In this document: positions 51,166 to 64,000 of the stretch, in pieces
How the letters are laid out: each line of letters opens with the position of its first letter
Numbering within the stretch: the stretch's first letter is position 1
Source of the DNA: Lethocerus indicus
Taxonomy: Eukaryota > Arthropoda > Insecta > Hemiptera > Belostomatidae
NCBI GenBank assembly: GCA_019843655.1
Contig: JACDQD010000004.1
Location: 28,221,872 to 28,285,871 of the forward strand
Length of the DNA stretch: 64,000 nucleotides
Direction of reading: 5' to 3'
Translations under genes and position numbers: made by a program
The notes under the pieces: model-generated
Seen by the model: the letters and a program-made list of their open reading frames with translations, nothing else
Databases searched by the model: none
Told to the model about the DNA's origin: nothing

Positions 51166-54100
51166 TTGTAGGTTGTGAATCTTCCGTTCATTTTATACCA
51201 CCAAGAAGAAAGTTTCATGTATCGGTGCAATTTTAAACCGAGAGATTGAACGAAAACCAATCGCGTGTGGTTATTGAATTTCTTTCTCACAGCTGAAACG
51301 ATCGGTGTTAAATTCTCGTATTGCAGCGTCAACTGAGCTTTTCAGCTTGGTTTTGAGTTTAATATTTGGATTCTGAAAAACACAGGTACTCTCATGATTT
51401 GTGTGTCCGATGTGAACGATGATCATATTCAAAACGAATTTGATTACGAAAGTGTAATTATTATACTTATTATACTATGAAATACAAGAGACCCTATTAT
51501 TTTCTGTTCCTATGGCGGAATTAGGTGCATTGTTGCTGGACCTGGAAATAATTGATATTCCGATATTGCTGCTTGTAGGCGTGGAGTGAATATGATTGTG
51601 ATGATGATGGCAGGTAGGCTATGGCCTCGTTTATAACCTGTCTATAGATCTCTACAGATTTCTTCCTCGTCGAGAAGAGGAAATAGAAAATCGTACTGAT
51701 TACAGCAATACAATAAAATATTAATCCTATTTAAAATTGATTCATGCGGAAATGCGTTATAGGTTTTTAGAGATTATCATAAAAATTGTTATAAAACACG
51801 TAAAATGATAAAATATTTGAGCAGACAATTCATAAAAAATGTTGATAAGATTTCAATATTTAACTATACGTTTTTATATTATGAATCTAACTGAAACGTC
51901 TATATTTGACCTGGATATTTTATATTCAATGATACCAGCAATTCATGTACATTTCTTTACTAGACCTTTAAGGAGATCATAATATTTTATGAAGGCTTTA
52001 CTAAGATCGACTTGTAAGGAGCCCTTGGAAAAAATTTGGTTTATGCCATTCGACGAAACGTTATTTTCATATTTGCAAGAATTAAAGGTACGGGGACTGT
52101 TCGAATTCGAGTGAATTCTGGATCTGGAAATCCTTTCGACGAGCACATAACGACATAAGAAATCCGATCCTGGGAGTTTTAACCGCGAATACGTTGTACA
52201 GTGTCGGATTTGAATACGATCGTTCCGCGCTTTCCCCCTTTGTTGTTCGGCGCTTGGTTTAAAAAATGAGAACTCCGGATCCTGCGACAACCGGGAAATA
52301 TCCGGGTTATATTTGTTCGGCTCGAACACTGCATGTGTACATGCCCCGACCGTAAAATTGATAGGAGAGGCCTTTATGGTTCGCGATGACGGTGCGGTTT
52401 TAAATCTCCCGGTCTGCGGGTAATTCGAACCGGCAGAAATTGTAAGCTATAGCTAATGTCCTTAATACAATTTGAGTTGGAAACCGAATTTCAACGGAAA
52501 ATGAGGCTAATGTATAAGTTAGCGACGGTACCTTTGTCGGTACAAAGGAACCCTACCCGGCTGGAGTGCAGGATACGTTCTTGGAAATCCACCTTTTACG
52601 CAAATATCGGCCGGCCATCAAAGAGGGCTTAGCCCCTCTCCCTATTTTATTGAATGTATTAAAGGACAAGGACAATAAACGAGCGGATAGTAGAGTTTTC
52701 GACGACGCACAGGTTACATTAGTTGTTCTCCAAAGAATATCTCGTTACTAATTAAACCCTTCTTCGGGACCTTTTGGTAACTATTCTAGCATATACCGTA
52801 GGTAGATCATCTGTATATAATCTTTAACGTGCTCGTAAAATGTACTGACAGCTCTGCTCAATTTCAATCCTCGACATGCTATGTTTACTTTAATTATGTT
52901 TATTGTGTCACAACATACTTGTAGGTGACTGAACAGCAGATAAGCGTAGCGGTGTCGACATCCTGTCTGAACTGTCTCAGAACTGTTACGACAGCAGTAA
53001 AGTCTTACTACAATATCAAGTAGTTGATTAAATTGCAACTTGTTAACTGGGCACATAAACTCTTAGTGCGAAGGAATATAATGGGCGATATACTCGTTTG
53101 AAAAATCGCACGTGCGCAATTAATAAATAGCTATTTCTCGCAGTCCGATGTGAAATAGAATATTTTAAATCCAATAGCCGCTAAGGATAATAAGCTTTGG
53201 GAATAGGGTTTTTTTTTCTTGAGGGGGGACTTGTAACGAACTCGAAATCAGATCTTGGAAAGTTCACACATGAACGGCGTCTGTCATGTCGGTGGACTTA
53301 TTTTATTTTCCCCGCAGAGAGCACCGGCTTGAATTTTAAATGAGAGCGAAGTTGTATTTGCTCCAGAATGAAAAGGCTTCATTTTTGAATGTCGGCCGGC
53401 ATTTTAAAGAGATTAAAATGTCTACGAGACTTTAAAAAAAATAATCGATTTGTTTATTCTAGCTCCGGAGTATTCTGGAGTTTATGAAGGCCTTCTCGAC
53501 TAATTGGTAGAAGTCCTAATTTATGGAAAATTCGAGCCGCTGCCCGGTAATTAATCGAGAATATCGCCGTAAACTCAAAAACAACTAATTAAGTGCTATA
53601 GTTGCGGCTCTAAACGTCATTATTTTCTAATACAGAATAGAAACGGATAATCGAATACTCGATGAAAAATTTACAAACCCGATGGTCGTATGAATCTTAA
53701 GAATACACACGTAGCATATGCACTAAAACTTTACTCACTCAACTTATGAATTATTCCCTACAGAAATATTGGTAACTAACCTAATGATAGTTCCCGATCT
53801 TGTATCAGTAATGACGCTATTACTGGATGAACTGTCTGGTGGAAAGGAGTGCACAATTTTCGACATTTAAAACCCATTTAATTTTTCAACACCCTGAGGA
53901 ATGCGTATCTTTGTGTACGTTCTTTTTCTAGCCGATTTTTCGTTAGATTCAAGAGACGAATGTTCCAATTGGGCATTGGGCGTGAATATGGAAGTCTGGC
54001 ATTAACTCGGTTAGCGCAGTCGGTGTGACGTGTCTTGAGAGAAGGGTCTGACACCTTTTTTACTATTCCCCTGAAAATGTCAGCGGCTTTCATATTTCGC

Positions 54101-57100
54101 ACTATAACTTTTTACGTACTTACTGAACTAGGATTTTTTCTTTTTCCGACTTCGTTATTAATTTCATATTTTGTGTTGAATATTTTTCAACTGACATTTT
54201 TTATCGTTCATAAAATGTTACTTAATCCTTTTTCGCTCCTGCGTAATTGCACAGTCTGAGATCAAAAAGTTTATTTCTACAAAATTGATTACAACTGTAT
54301 GAACAAAAGACGTGTTAATTTATTAACGTTAATAATAACAATATAATAAGAATATGTAATAATATATCTACGCCTGCTTATTTAGGATTGGTGATAATGA
54401 ACCATTATTAACCTATTTTCCTTATACGTTTTCCTCTTCGTTACGTTGCCTTCTCCTCACCCGTATTGTGTGACAACAATAATATTCCATCGTTGTAATG
54501 TACTTGCCTTTTTGTTAATCTCCCCTTTTGTAAAAGATGGCATCTCCCAAAGTGCGCTCTATTTACGGATGTCGACTGCTAATTGAAATCGCAGAAATGT
54601 GGAAAGCGAGAAAACGAAATCGGTCTGGGATAGTGCCAAAGAGACGTATTTCCCATGCGTCTAAACTAGTTTTCCATATTGCCAGTATTTCTAGAGCGAC
54701 GAGCATATTTGTGTCGCGCCATGTATGCAGCGGGACCCTCACCTTGTTATCAGTAAATAAAATATTGGGAGAAACACTTGGCGTAGATTTCGAGCTTGGT
54801 TTGAATTAATATTTCCCGCGTATGAGAACTTGAAATTTCTGATTGTATAAACGTTGGGGGAAGATAAAGGCGTACTGGGGAGCAGTATCGAAGTAGTTCG
54901 CAGTATCGCCTGCACCGTTTCGGTGGGACCGAACCCAGACCGTAGAACCGTGAAAAACATTTTCGGGGCCCCGATATAAAGAGTCTGGCGCGGGGGGGGG
55001 CGCCGTTATGGCCGTCGGCTAGAATAAATTGTTGAGAATCCTGAGGAAATATTGCCTTCTACCTTTTGCAAGTTTCATGCGGGCCACCTCCCCCGTAGAC
55101 GCGCCCAATTTTCTCTCGTCGCTGCGCGAATTTCTGTCTATTTCTATATATAATTGTCCATATATCGGTCGGGACTGATCCCCACCCGTTGGATTTCTCA
55201 AACTCGGAACAATGTTTACGCAGGCCGTTCGCCCCGACATCTCTCGTTCCATCAGTTCTCGACCGAATGTATCGGTCAGTCACAAAGTATTTCACTTTGG
55301 CGGAAATTTGGAATGGACGTGCCCCAGTGGTAGTATCGAAGCCACTATACAGGTTTGTTAAATTGTTTTATGATCTGCGTCATTCGTCGTAACCAAAACT
55401 TCGTCGATTTAAATCTTTCGAGAACAACCTCGTAGGTCCAGAAATTCCAGAGGGGCGGGTCTCGGTTTTGACCCGGCTATATTGTTCTTGTTAAAACAAG
55501 AGGTTGCACTGAAGAAAGGTGCTCTCATCAGCTGAGGGCAGCACACTTTCCCCCCACCACCACTCGATATTACGAGATTGGAGCCCCATTGTTGCCAGCC
55601 CATTGATTTTATTCTCGACTAACTCCGTTGATAACCTCTAGGGGGGCCGCTCGGGGGCTCAAATGGATGTCTAGAAACTGTCAATGAAGAAAGCCTTTAA
55701 ATGTTAGAAATTACAATGTTACTTGACGATAAAGCATTCTATAATAGTTTTAGAGTTTTAGCCGTCTAAAAAATTATTTCCCTTAAGTTGAAATCTATTA
55801 AGGCGTTTCAAAAGGGAGTGGAGAAAGACGGATCCGAGCACTCGATTACTAGCGCGGGTCCATTACGAGGCCTCTTCCAGACTCCAGGGGGAAGAGGGGG
55901 CTACACTACAGTACGGTCATTAGAAAGCCGGCAAAAAGGGAGCTTTCTCACTTTCGGCCTGTCTTGAGAAAAAAAAGTGATACCGTCCACTTGAAATGTG
56001 CTACGGGAAATTAAGGAATACTTAGAGGCAGTCGCACTCAAGAAATTCTTCCCTCCCTTTCAACATTGTGAATGTACCGACTCGAAGACAATAATCGGCT
56101 TCACGCCGCCACTATCCTGGCTTCCGTCGCCCTATCTCACAATTACTGTAGTATCATTCCTATCCATAATTCCAATGACTGTCTGTGCCGATTTTACGTC
56201 TGTTATGTGCCGAATAGCGTGTCCGTCGCAACGCACAAATTCTAGAAACGGACTGGACAGAAAACGAAATTACATTCGTCCTCTACAACTCTTTGGAGTG
56301 CCGAAATTAAAAGGGAGAGAACCGGAACATAGTACCCGGGCGTGACAGATATCCGTCCGGTTTTTAATTATAAGTCGTAAGTCGAGTGGGAGGGGGCGGG
56401 TGTAGTTTATTAAAATTTGGCCGTCGGGGGGCGGCACGGGGGCGGTGATGAACATTTCTGGGCCCGTCAACATTAATTCTATTATGGCGGGGGCCCCTTT
56501 TCGTCGGGGAGCGGCTCCCGATATTTCATCGTTCCTCTCGGCTGAACCCGTTTTTTTTTTGCATCAGAAAGTTATGAAATATCGCAACCGAGGATTTCTG
56601 CGTTCGGCTCTTGGCTTTGTCAAATACTCATACTTTGTCTCATACGGTCAAGTTGTACAGCATTCCCATTCTGAAGATCACTCGGTCGAACTGCTTAAAG
56701 TACCGAATAAATTATATTCTCATAATTAGAAAAATAAAGTGGCGAATTTGTGTTAATGGCAAATTAATCGTTCGCTAATTACGCGTCCTTTGGAATGACG
56801 TATAATAATGAACCCATCATTAGTAATTAAATCTTTTTATAACTGCGTAATGTTGTGAAACGCTAATATTATTTATTTTTTCAATACAGCCAATATTTTA
56901 CTATAGATTATTCTGTCTACTGACGAAATAGTCGTTATATTATAATAGTATTGATTCGTAGAAAACTAAGGAATGGACTGATTTATTAGATCTAGTCAAC
57001 GGTACAAAGTTATCTCGTTGTATTACTTAAATACGAACAGTGGGGAAAAAATTCTCAATTCGTCCTTCGTATTCTTGCCCTCTGGGTTGTTTAATCGCGC

Positions 57101-59244
57101 CCGAAACTGAGAATCGGAAGAAATCCAGAGCCGGGACATCGGGTTTGAGCTAAAATTAGGATTGTTTGAGCAAGAGCGCAGAGAGTGTCATATTTTGCCG
57201 CTACAAGTAGTTGGCATGGGGAGCGGTCGGTACGGGTTGTGCTGTTGGCCACCCCACACACCGACCTTTATAAATCTAATATGGACCCTCGTGTTAACCG
57301 AGCCCGTTGTTGAAGACAACAACACTCCCGCCCCCGCCTTAATCCAACTCCCTGTTTTCATTACCTATCAACGCTTCCGTCCCAATTGTAATCCATTCAG
57401 ACGAGTTCATAAATCCTTATTCCAAACGTTTCTTGCATATATTTTGTCGCCGCTATCCAGTCTGAATTCGGTTTTCGTTATGCTTCCCCACGGTGTTAAT
57501 TTCTAGAAATTTTCAGCCATTAAACAATAGGCCGAGGGAAGCTGACCCACTTTGTTTTTGTACTTTTGTAAATAATTCAAAACCAATACACTCCGGAGAG
57601 GAATCGCATGAGCGCAGAAATGGATTAAATTCTTTTCCAGCCCATTGCCCTTAAGGTCGACATTAAGTCAATAAGACTATTTCTAGGACGAAGAAAATAT
57701 TACTTCTACGTCTTTTCATTGGGGCTTCATTTATGTCACTTGTCGGATATTTGATTGGTTGAAATTTTCAACCTTTACAGAATATTGGAAAATTCGTTTC
57801 AAATACGATTTCACGGTGTGTTCACGAAACCTGGATGCAGTGAACACTGGGCAAGAACAGTGTATAAAAGACATTGAGTTTCGATAATCTAGTTGTACGT
57901 AAACTGTTACCGAAACTTCGGACTCTGTCCATTGCCCCCCGTGCTTCAGGGGTATAGTTTTTTATGTTGCACAGAAATATTGAGGCAGAAGAGGGTCTCG
58001 TACTAATTTCCGGGGGCAGAGGCACAGCTTTATTAACAGAGTCAAAGTTTTAACCAAAGCCTTAAGCCATTAAGGAGGTAGGCGGGGATGTGGGTAAAGG
58101 GGGAAGGAGGGTCGAAGCAAAGAGAAAGGCCAAAGGGGAGGGGCAAAGATGAATGCATTGGGCGACCCCCCCTACTAATGAGCCCCCATAAAAGGCCGAC
58201 TGCCCTCAACCACCTTTAACATTTCACCCGTTTATACTCCGCCGAACAAAAAACAGAATTCAACTCCGCCACCACCACATTCCCTACTATATTCCAAACT
58301 GTAGTAAAAGTTATATATCGCATCATCTCTCTTATATCCTATTCCACTTCATATAACTATAAAACAACTAATAACTCTAATAATGTCACATCAATTGTTA
58401 TATTACGTTAATGTTACGTCGGGATTATTGGAAAACTAATAAGAAGAAACCTGCTATATAAAAACAATGGAGGTATAATTAAAAATTGAGAGTGCGCTTA
58501 TTAGTAATTAAGTTAAATAGTTACCTGCGTTTAATATTATAATTTCTAAACGCGCACGTTCAAATTCTAAACAACATGAATAATACAGAGATCGGTTTAC
58601 TAACCGCGTACCATAGCACCTATGTGTATTGGAGATTATCTACATCATTTTAGAATACATCAGTTTGGACTAATCCTCGCGCGACGTCCTGTATGCATGT
58701 TATTATTCCCCATTAACATCGACTACAATGGATAAGTAAGGGACCGAATAAATTACGTGCTAATATCCTCTGTATTACTGCAATAGGATGTACTGTATAT
58801 TTTATATAATAGTACGAGCAGACAGTATTATAAGCCCCATTGCACATTGTTTACTCAAGAATGGAGTGCAATGGATTACTCAGACCAGTGTGCATTAATT
58901 ATTCATTATTTTACTAAAACGCTTGTAATTTAGGATGTCTGTTTGAACTTTCTAAGTTGAAGTAGTTGCAGGCTCTCGAAATCCGTCAAAAGTGAGCCAC
59001 TTAAGCATCCCGTCATCAATGTTAATACACCTAAACAGTGGCAAGAGTGAAGCACAGTGAAGGTGAAAAGTAATTCACATCATACAGGATATGTACAGGA
59101 GTTAAAATACATATAAGACCGTTAAAGCAGTCTTACTGCGCGGACTACTGACGACGGTGAGGACCTGAAATAGATCTGGCATGAAAAAAATTCCAAGGGC
59201 GGTGGCGTTATTTTTGTTTACTAATTGTTTTACGCTTGTTGCAG
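51166..59244. other. non-coding stretch, no gene recognised
   Basis: The stretch is AT-rich with GC-rich patches at about 54960-55100, 55620-55900, 56360-56520, 57180-57400 and 58070-58200. It holds a nine-G run near 54992-55000. A hairpin at 52527-52552 pairs GGTACCTTTGT with ACAAAGGAACC (one mismatch, 4-base loop). Open frames of up to 128 codons have no convincing domain. Confidence 0.5.
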
Positions 59245-59286
59245 GTGTTGGATTTCGATTTGGAGGAAATCGGCTTTCAATTGAAG
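59245..59286 (+). CDS. candidate 42-bp internal coding exon (unidentified gene)
   Basis: A splice-acceptor-like region, with CTAAT as a plausible branch point about 20 bases upstream and a pyrimidine-rich stretch ending TTGTTGCAG, precedes 42 bases that read VLDFDLEEIGFQLK. A GTAGGG donor-like sequence follows. The length is a multiple of three, and the surrounding frame stays open from 59236 to 59484. If the donor is not used, the frame would run on as VGKDPIFAEALVSATIEG. The peptide is acidic and protein-like, but I do not recognise it. No partner exon was identified. This rests on splice-signal appearance and is inference. Confidence 0.25.
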
Positions 59287-60665
59287 GTAGGGAAAGATCC
59301 AATATTTGCCGAAGCACTGGTGTCGGCGACGATAGAGGGGCGCCTGGCATTCGACTTTGGCCGGAGCGATAACCCCCCCCGAGATGCCGGCGTTCGGCCG
59401 TGTAACCGCCGCCCCCCCCAAGATTTGCTTTTCCCTCCGAGCCCGGGCCCCGGGGGGGAAAACCGGTTTATCTCATATATTTGATTAGTGCAGGAATCCC
59501 CGACCCGGCCCTTTGTGGTCTTCGGCTGGTTGCGAAGGCAATATTTGCAATTTCGTTTCCCCCCAACCTCCCCCCAACCCTTCAAAAAGAAGAAAATCCC
59601 GTCGCAATAAACGGCCGACATGTTTTACACACCGTCGGACAAGTTCTCTGATTTTCAATCATACAATTTCCCCTCCGCCCCCGTGCATTCCCCGTCTCAT
59701 TTCCTTTGATTGTTTAGAGTGCGACAGCGGAAAAGGAACGTAGTTTTCCCGAGGACAGTTTTCGGTTACGGAGCATCGCAATAGAAATAAAGTACTGGGG
59801 CTGTGCAGGAAATTATTAAACGCCACAAAGAGTTGGTAAATTTTACATTAGAGGAAAGGGAATTTCCTTTTAGGCTCTGGCGAACTATAACTGTTACGTA
59901 AATATGTATCATTTTTCATTTGTGAATGAAGGTAAATTCAACTGTATGTAATGTATTTATTGTTTTAACTTTTCTCATTCTCAAATGTCTGGTAAGTCGT
60001 GGAGAAAGGACTTGGCATGTTTTTAGTGGTTTTTTTAATGTAAATTCAAGAAGTTCGTTTCAATTTTTTATTCATTCAACTTCATTTCTACTTATCATTT
60101 AATTTAATCACAATTTTCTATGGGGACGCTTTAAAAAAGCTGAGGTTTATGGACAAATTTATTTTTAGAAGAATATTATTTATTATGTAGGTTTAAGACC
60201 ATAATGGTATCAGTGCTAAAAATTCAGTGCCAAACGTAATTTGATATAGAACATATTTTAGCGTAAAAAATCGATGATTAAGGGCAATAGGAATATTCGA
60301 TTATGAAAATTATTAATGACTTTCGTATTGTTATCCGATAACCGCCATAACCGATGTGGGGGGAAAATAGGAAGGTAAAAAGACGATTCACAGCGGGGAC
60401 TGAATATAAAACGAGTCAAAACGGAGAGATTGTCTTATGATTTGAGCTGGTGAAAGAGGCTCTGTGTGGGTGTGCGGGGGCGGCATTGTGGGGCGGTATA
60501 TTGGGGCCCCGGGTCGGGAGGAGGTGTCGCCTACATCGGAGGCTTGTTTAGTGGGGGACACTTTACTGCGGGGCCCCTCTGCCGAGGGATTGTATTGCAC
60601 ATTGCCCTGGGCTCTAGAAGAAAACTGCTGGAACGCCTGCAAGGGTCTTTCCCCGGAACCCTCAC

Positions 60666-60696
<31 letters not shown>

Positions 60697-63600
60697 GGAG
60701 AGAAACGGCCCCGTCTAAGTAAAGACCCGGCCGTTACTGTCGGCCGCTGTCTTATCCCACCGGCCCCACTTATTATCTCAAAAGCGACCCTCGGATTGTA
60801 CTCATTCCGAGAAATCGGTTTTTTCACATTTTTTTGGGCGAAGAGACAAAAAGCACCTTCAGTTCTTTCTATACGCTCCTTCGTATATGAACTCCCTTAT
60901 TCCATGCAAGGCAGTATTGCGTAAAATACCGGCCGATAAAATCTACAAACGAATAGAAAGACATTGTTCGACTCTGTGCATTGTCCACTTAAAATAAATT
61001 GATATAGTGGTTTTTAAAATACCTGTTTGATGGCCTCTGAGAGCCATGTATGTAAAGAAATTAATAAATTGTTCACCGAGTGTAAAAATGTATTAATAAA
61101 TATTAATATTCTTGACTTTAATGCAGTACCTGAATGAAACATCCTTCAAACGCATTATTGTCTCGTTAATACAATTGTTCCCCGCGGTATTTTATTTATA
61201 TAACCCTGCCCCCATTTCCAGCCCACCCGCAGACCGACTCTGAATGGTCTCTCCTATTAAGCTAGGCGCCGAGCGGTCCGAGACTTCGTAATCGTAGGTT
61301 GCCCCTTTATTTTCTGTAGGGCTTAGAGCTTAATTTACCGCAGGTTTCGCCAATCATGGACTGAGGTTAAGAGTAAACGTAGAGGCGCTGAGATACCCGG
61401 AGGGTTATATACGGGAGTTGAACGAAGCGTTATTCTTTGTTTTTCAGAATTCCTCTCCGGCCGGTCGGGGGCGCACTTCGAGCGTTAAATTCCCCGCTGC
61501 CCGTGCTCGCGTTAGGAACGTTAAATGTGGAAGTTTAAAGGGGCGTCGGTCGGGTTGTAGAAAGCGTGGTGGTGAATGCGGTGGGCGGTGCAGGGCTCGG
61601 GCAATCCTCGAAATTTATTTCGACGATATAACGGCTCATTGTTCCCCCGTGGCCGCCCCGTCACATAAATCACGGCCGACGCTGGAAAATTGTTCGGAAA
61701 ATTAGAGCCTTCCTTTTAACAGACGAGCCGGGACACCAGTCCACTGCCCGCCCTCTCACAGAAAAGCTCAAAAATTCTAACCCAACATCCATTTATAGGC
61801 TGTGTCGCTATGCTTTTGCTTACTACAGGAAATGCTTTTTAAATTAGATTAGTTTGAAAACTACAAGGAAATTTATAAAAAATTGGAAAAAAACATTTTC
61901 TAGGGGGTAGGGGGGTTTTCACAGCCCATGTAGGTAAGAATGTTTTCAAATTGAATAATATTTGAATAGGCAGTTACAGCAACAGTAATCTTGCTTACCT
62001 GTTTAAGAATATTAGAAATGCGTCATTCCTGTTTTTAGTTGCCAGTATTGATAACTTTTAGCTTATTTCGATGGAGGGTCTCCGCTTACTGTTTAACGGT
62101 AATACCAATATTTCAATCAATACTTATGGAGATGAAATAAAGAGCAGTGTATCTGACATTAAGAAAGCGAATGTCTTAATGTTCGCTCCTAAAAAGTTTG
62201 GATCAATTTAAAATTGTACCAAATATAATAATTATTGTTCAGAAAAAAGCGCTGTTATATTAACCGACAGGAAAGAATATCATCTACCTGATATGAGTTC
62301 CGGATTAATTATTGAAATATTGCCTATATTATAAGACTTTATAGTCAAGCAAGTGCTAAGAAAATAGTGTCAAAGTGTTATGAGTTCGTAACACGCACTC
62401 GATATCAATTATTGTAATATCAAAATTTCAGATTCTTGATGTTACGACCCGAGTACCTTTCTCTTGACTGTGGGACGCATTCACACTGTTTACTAGCTAT
62501 CAATCGTCGGGCAATTACGATGGCTGTACATTAGCGCCGGTGTCGGCTGCTAGCTCTATTTAGGTCCCGTCAAGTAAATCGCCCGCCTCGCAAATCAGAA
62601 GCTAGGCCCGATCTCTAAGAGAGAGAGAGAGTTGGCTTTTCGGCTTTTAACCTGCTAAAACTGCTGGGGGCGAGGTCGGTTGGATCGGACCCAAACCGAC
62701 CGACTATTGGCAGGCTCCGCATCTTCCCCGCAGCCCTCGCTGTTTCTCACTGTTTACAAATAGAAACCAATAACTGGCCGTCTTAACAATTCCACTTTGA
62801 TGTCTGATGATTTGAACAAGAATTACGAGAGCGTATATTAAGTCAGAAATGTACACTATATTTTCTTACAGTTTATTCCGGTGGATCCAAAATTTGAGTT
62901 ATTGGGACGATAACAATCTAGCGATCATTAGATTTCAGTTCTGTTAACGCCCTCAACTTAAAGTATGCAGAAACAATTCCAACGCTTTAATTACTAATAT
63001 GTCCACTTTTACTTAGCATTGCCTTATTAGAAATATATGGGGAATGAGAGAACTGGGTAATCCATTTTCCAATCAGAGCCACAACCAGGCAGTTTTAGGA
63101 GGGGGCACGTTTGTCTAAAATACGGCTTAACCGATTTCTCTGAGCTGTCTCAATTCAAGTGCCGGAATAAAAGTTTCCCTTCGAAATATTGATAAGGGAC
63201 TCGCGGTGAAAGCCCCTGGGTTTCATTACGCGGTTAACGCTTTTTGATTTGAACTCGGAGAGAATAGCGTACTCTTCCCACTGCGGGCCCCCGACCGAAT
63301 CTCTGATAAAATATTCATGAGTCGAAAATTATTTCATAGCTCTCACTCACTCTCTCTCTCTTCGACAGTTCCAAGCGACCGTCTCAATCCGCAGCTGCAA
63401 ACCGAGTGAACATTTTCACCCAGCTCCCCACCCCCTTTCATTTCAACGGAAATTAAGGAAAGGAATCATTATCCACTGAAAGATTCATGAAGCGAAACAA
63501 AGAACTCATTCTGTAAGACCCGCATTTCGGTGGGGCGGAATATGCATATTTGATAAATCATTGTTCTCGGAAGATTCCTGATTCGATCTCAGTTCCGGGC

Positions 63601-64000
63601 GGTTTTATTATTTTTAAGGATAAGGGATGGTTAGGGCCGAGTAGAAAAAATATATTAATATATTAATAGTGCCGAAAGCTTCAAAATGATGAGTTACTGA
63701 AATTCCAACCAAATTTTAAAGCACTCTTAGATTTCGAAGGAAACTTGCCGGTCAGGTAATATTATGCAATATTAATAACGTGAGTCCTCCCGGTAAACCA
63801 CTTTCCTTACAACTCTTCTCAATTCGTTCTAATGCTTTCGGTAATGCGTACTAAAATTTAATAACAGGTAGAAAGCGGTCGTTTGCCAAGGCGGTCCTCT
63901 AATAGGCTCCTTGGGTCTCCGTCAAAGCCGCTCCATTTTAAGTGGATAAATAACGTTCGGAATTATTTAACGATTTTTGTGCCCCTTTTAGGTACTGGCC
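59287..64000. other. non-coding stretch, no firm gene
   Basis: GC-rich patches occur at about 59330-59620, 60460-60780, 61200-61290 and 61450-61720. An inverted repeat ACATTAAGA/TCTTAATGT lies at 62156-62182. Short AG and CT runs occur at about 62618-62631 and 63346-63361. The 152-codon frame at 60466-60924 spans the AG repeat and shows no domain. The last bases (CCCCTTTTAG then GTACTGG) resemble a splice acceptor, but only about ten bases follow. Confidence 0.5.
60666..60691. repeat. (AG)13 microsatellite
   Basis: A perfect AG run of 26 bp is followed by a few imperfect GA words. It lies inside unsupported open frames, whose Arg-Glu repeats come only from this run. Confidence 0.95.

Noticed and set aside
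51943..52329. A minus-strand 128-codon frame contains VDLSKAF, a string typical of motif A in LINE reverse transcriptases.
   Set aside because: The residues on either side do not match the domain in this or neighbouring frames, and no other reverse-transcriptase motif follows. I treat it as coincidence unless a profile search says otherwise.
59181..59372. A + strand frame starting MKKIPRAVALFLFTNCF that looks like a signal peptide.
   Set aside because: The hydrophobic stretch is encoded by the pyrimidine-rich sequence that better fits a splice acceptor, and the rest of the frame is not recognisable.
60466..60924. A 152-codon + strand frame.
   Set aside because: It runs through an (AG)13 repeat and GC-rich DNA with overlapping frames on both strands. 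The composition is low in information and no domain is seen.
61418..61705. An acceptor-like CTTTGTTTTTCAG at about 61449 followed by an Arg- and Gly-rich open frame.
   Set aside because: The frame has no plausible donor and a composition driven by GC content, so an exon is not supported.
63974..64000. A splice-acceptor-like pyrimidine stretch ending TTTTAG just before the window ends.
   Set aside because: Only about ten bases follow, so no reading frame or exon can be judged.

Overview
The window looks like AT-rich animal nuclear DNA, most probably from an insect. The evidence is the absence of any bacterial gene layout, long microsatellites, and decayed copies of two animal transposon groups: a mariner-type DNA transposon and a jockey-type non-LTR retrotransposon. 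The wording of the jockey relic resembles elements I associate with hemipteroid or polyneopteran insects, but the sequence alone does not settle the species.

I recognise no intact protein-coding gene. The longest open frames (167, 152 and 134 codons) lie in GC-rich or simple-repeat stretches, overlap other frames and show no known domain. The window therefore reads as an intergenic region, or the inside of a very long intron, in a large genome. The best hints of a host gene are a GC-rich, promoter-like segment with an arthropod-type initiator near 21.77 kb on the + strand, and a possible small + strand exon at 59,245-59,286 behind a strong-looking splice acceptor. Neither is proven.

Layout. 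0-2.7 kb: non-coding, with a weak tRNA-like A-box/B-box pair. 2.7-4.6 kb: two (AT)n runs, an (AG)n run, then a tandem duplication whose second copy carries an extra 402 bp. 4.6-14.9 kb: non-coding, with two long imperfect hairpins (7.5 and 8.8 kb). 14.9-15.24 kb: a mariner relic on the minus strand, which keeps the N-terminal DNA-binding part and one terminal repeat but has lost the catalytic domain. 15.2-21.6 kb: non-coding. 21.6-22.1 kb: promoter-like CpG-rich block. 22.1-29.6 kb: non-coding with several foldbacks. 29.63-30.04 kb: a complete 406-bp MITE with 39-bp terminal inverted repeats and an extra internal copy of the terminal motif. 30-36.2 kb: non-coding. 36.24-36.31 kb: (CT)39. 36.3-50.7 kb: non-coding. 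50.77-51.16 kb: jockey reverse-transcriptase C-terminal relic. 51.2-64 kb: non-coding apart from the exon candidate.

No set of genes here works together as a pathway, and I found no convincing new system. The most useful items for follow-up are the MITE, the duplication with its indel, the three miRNA-like hairpins, the promoter-like block and the exon candidate.
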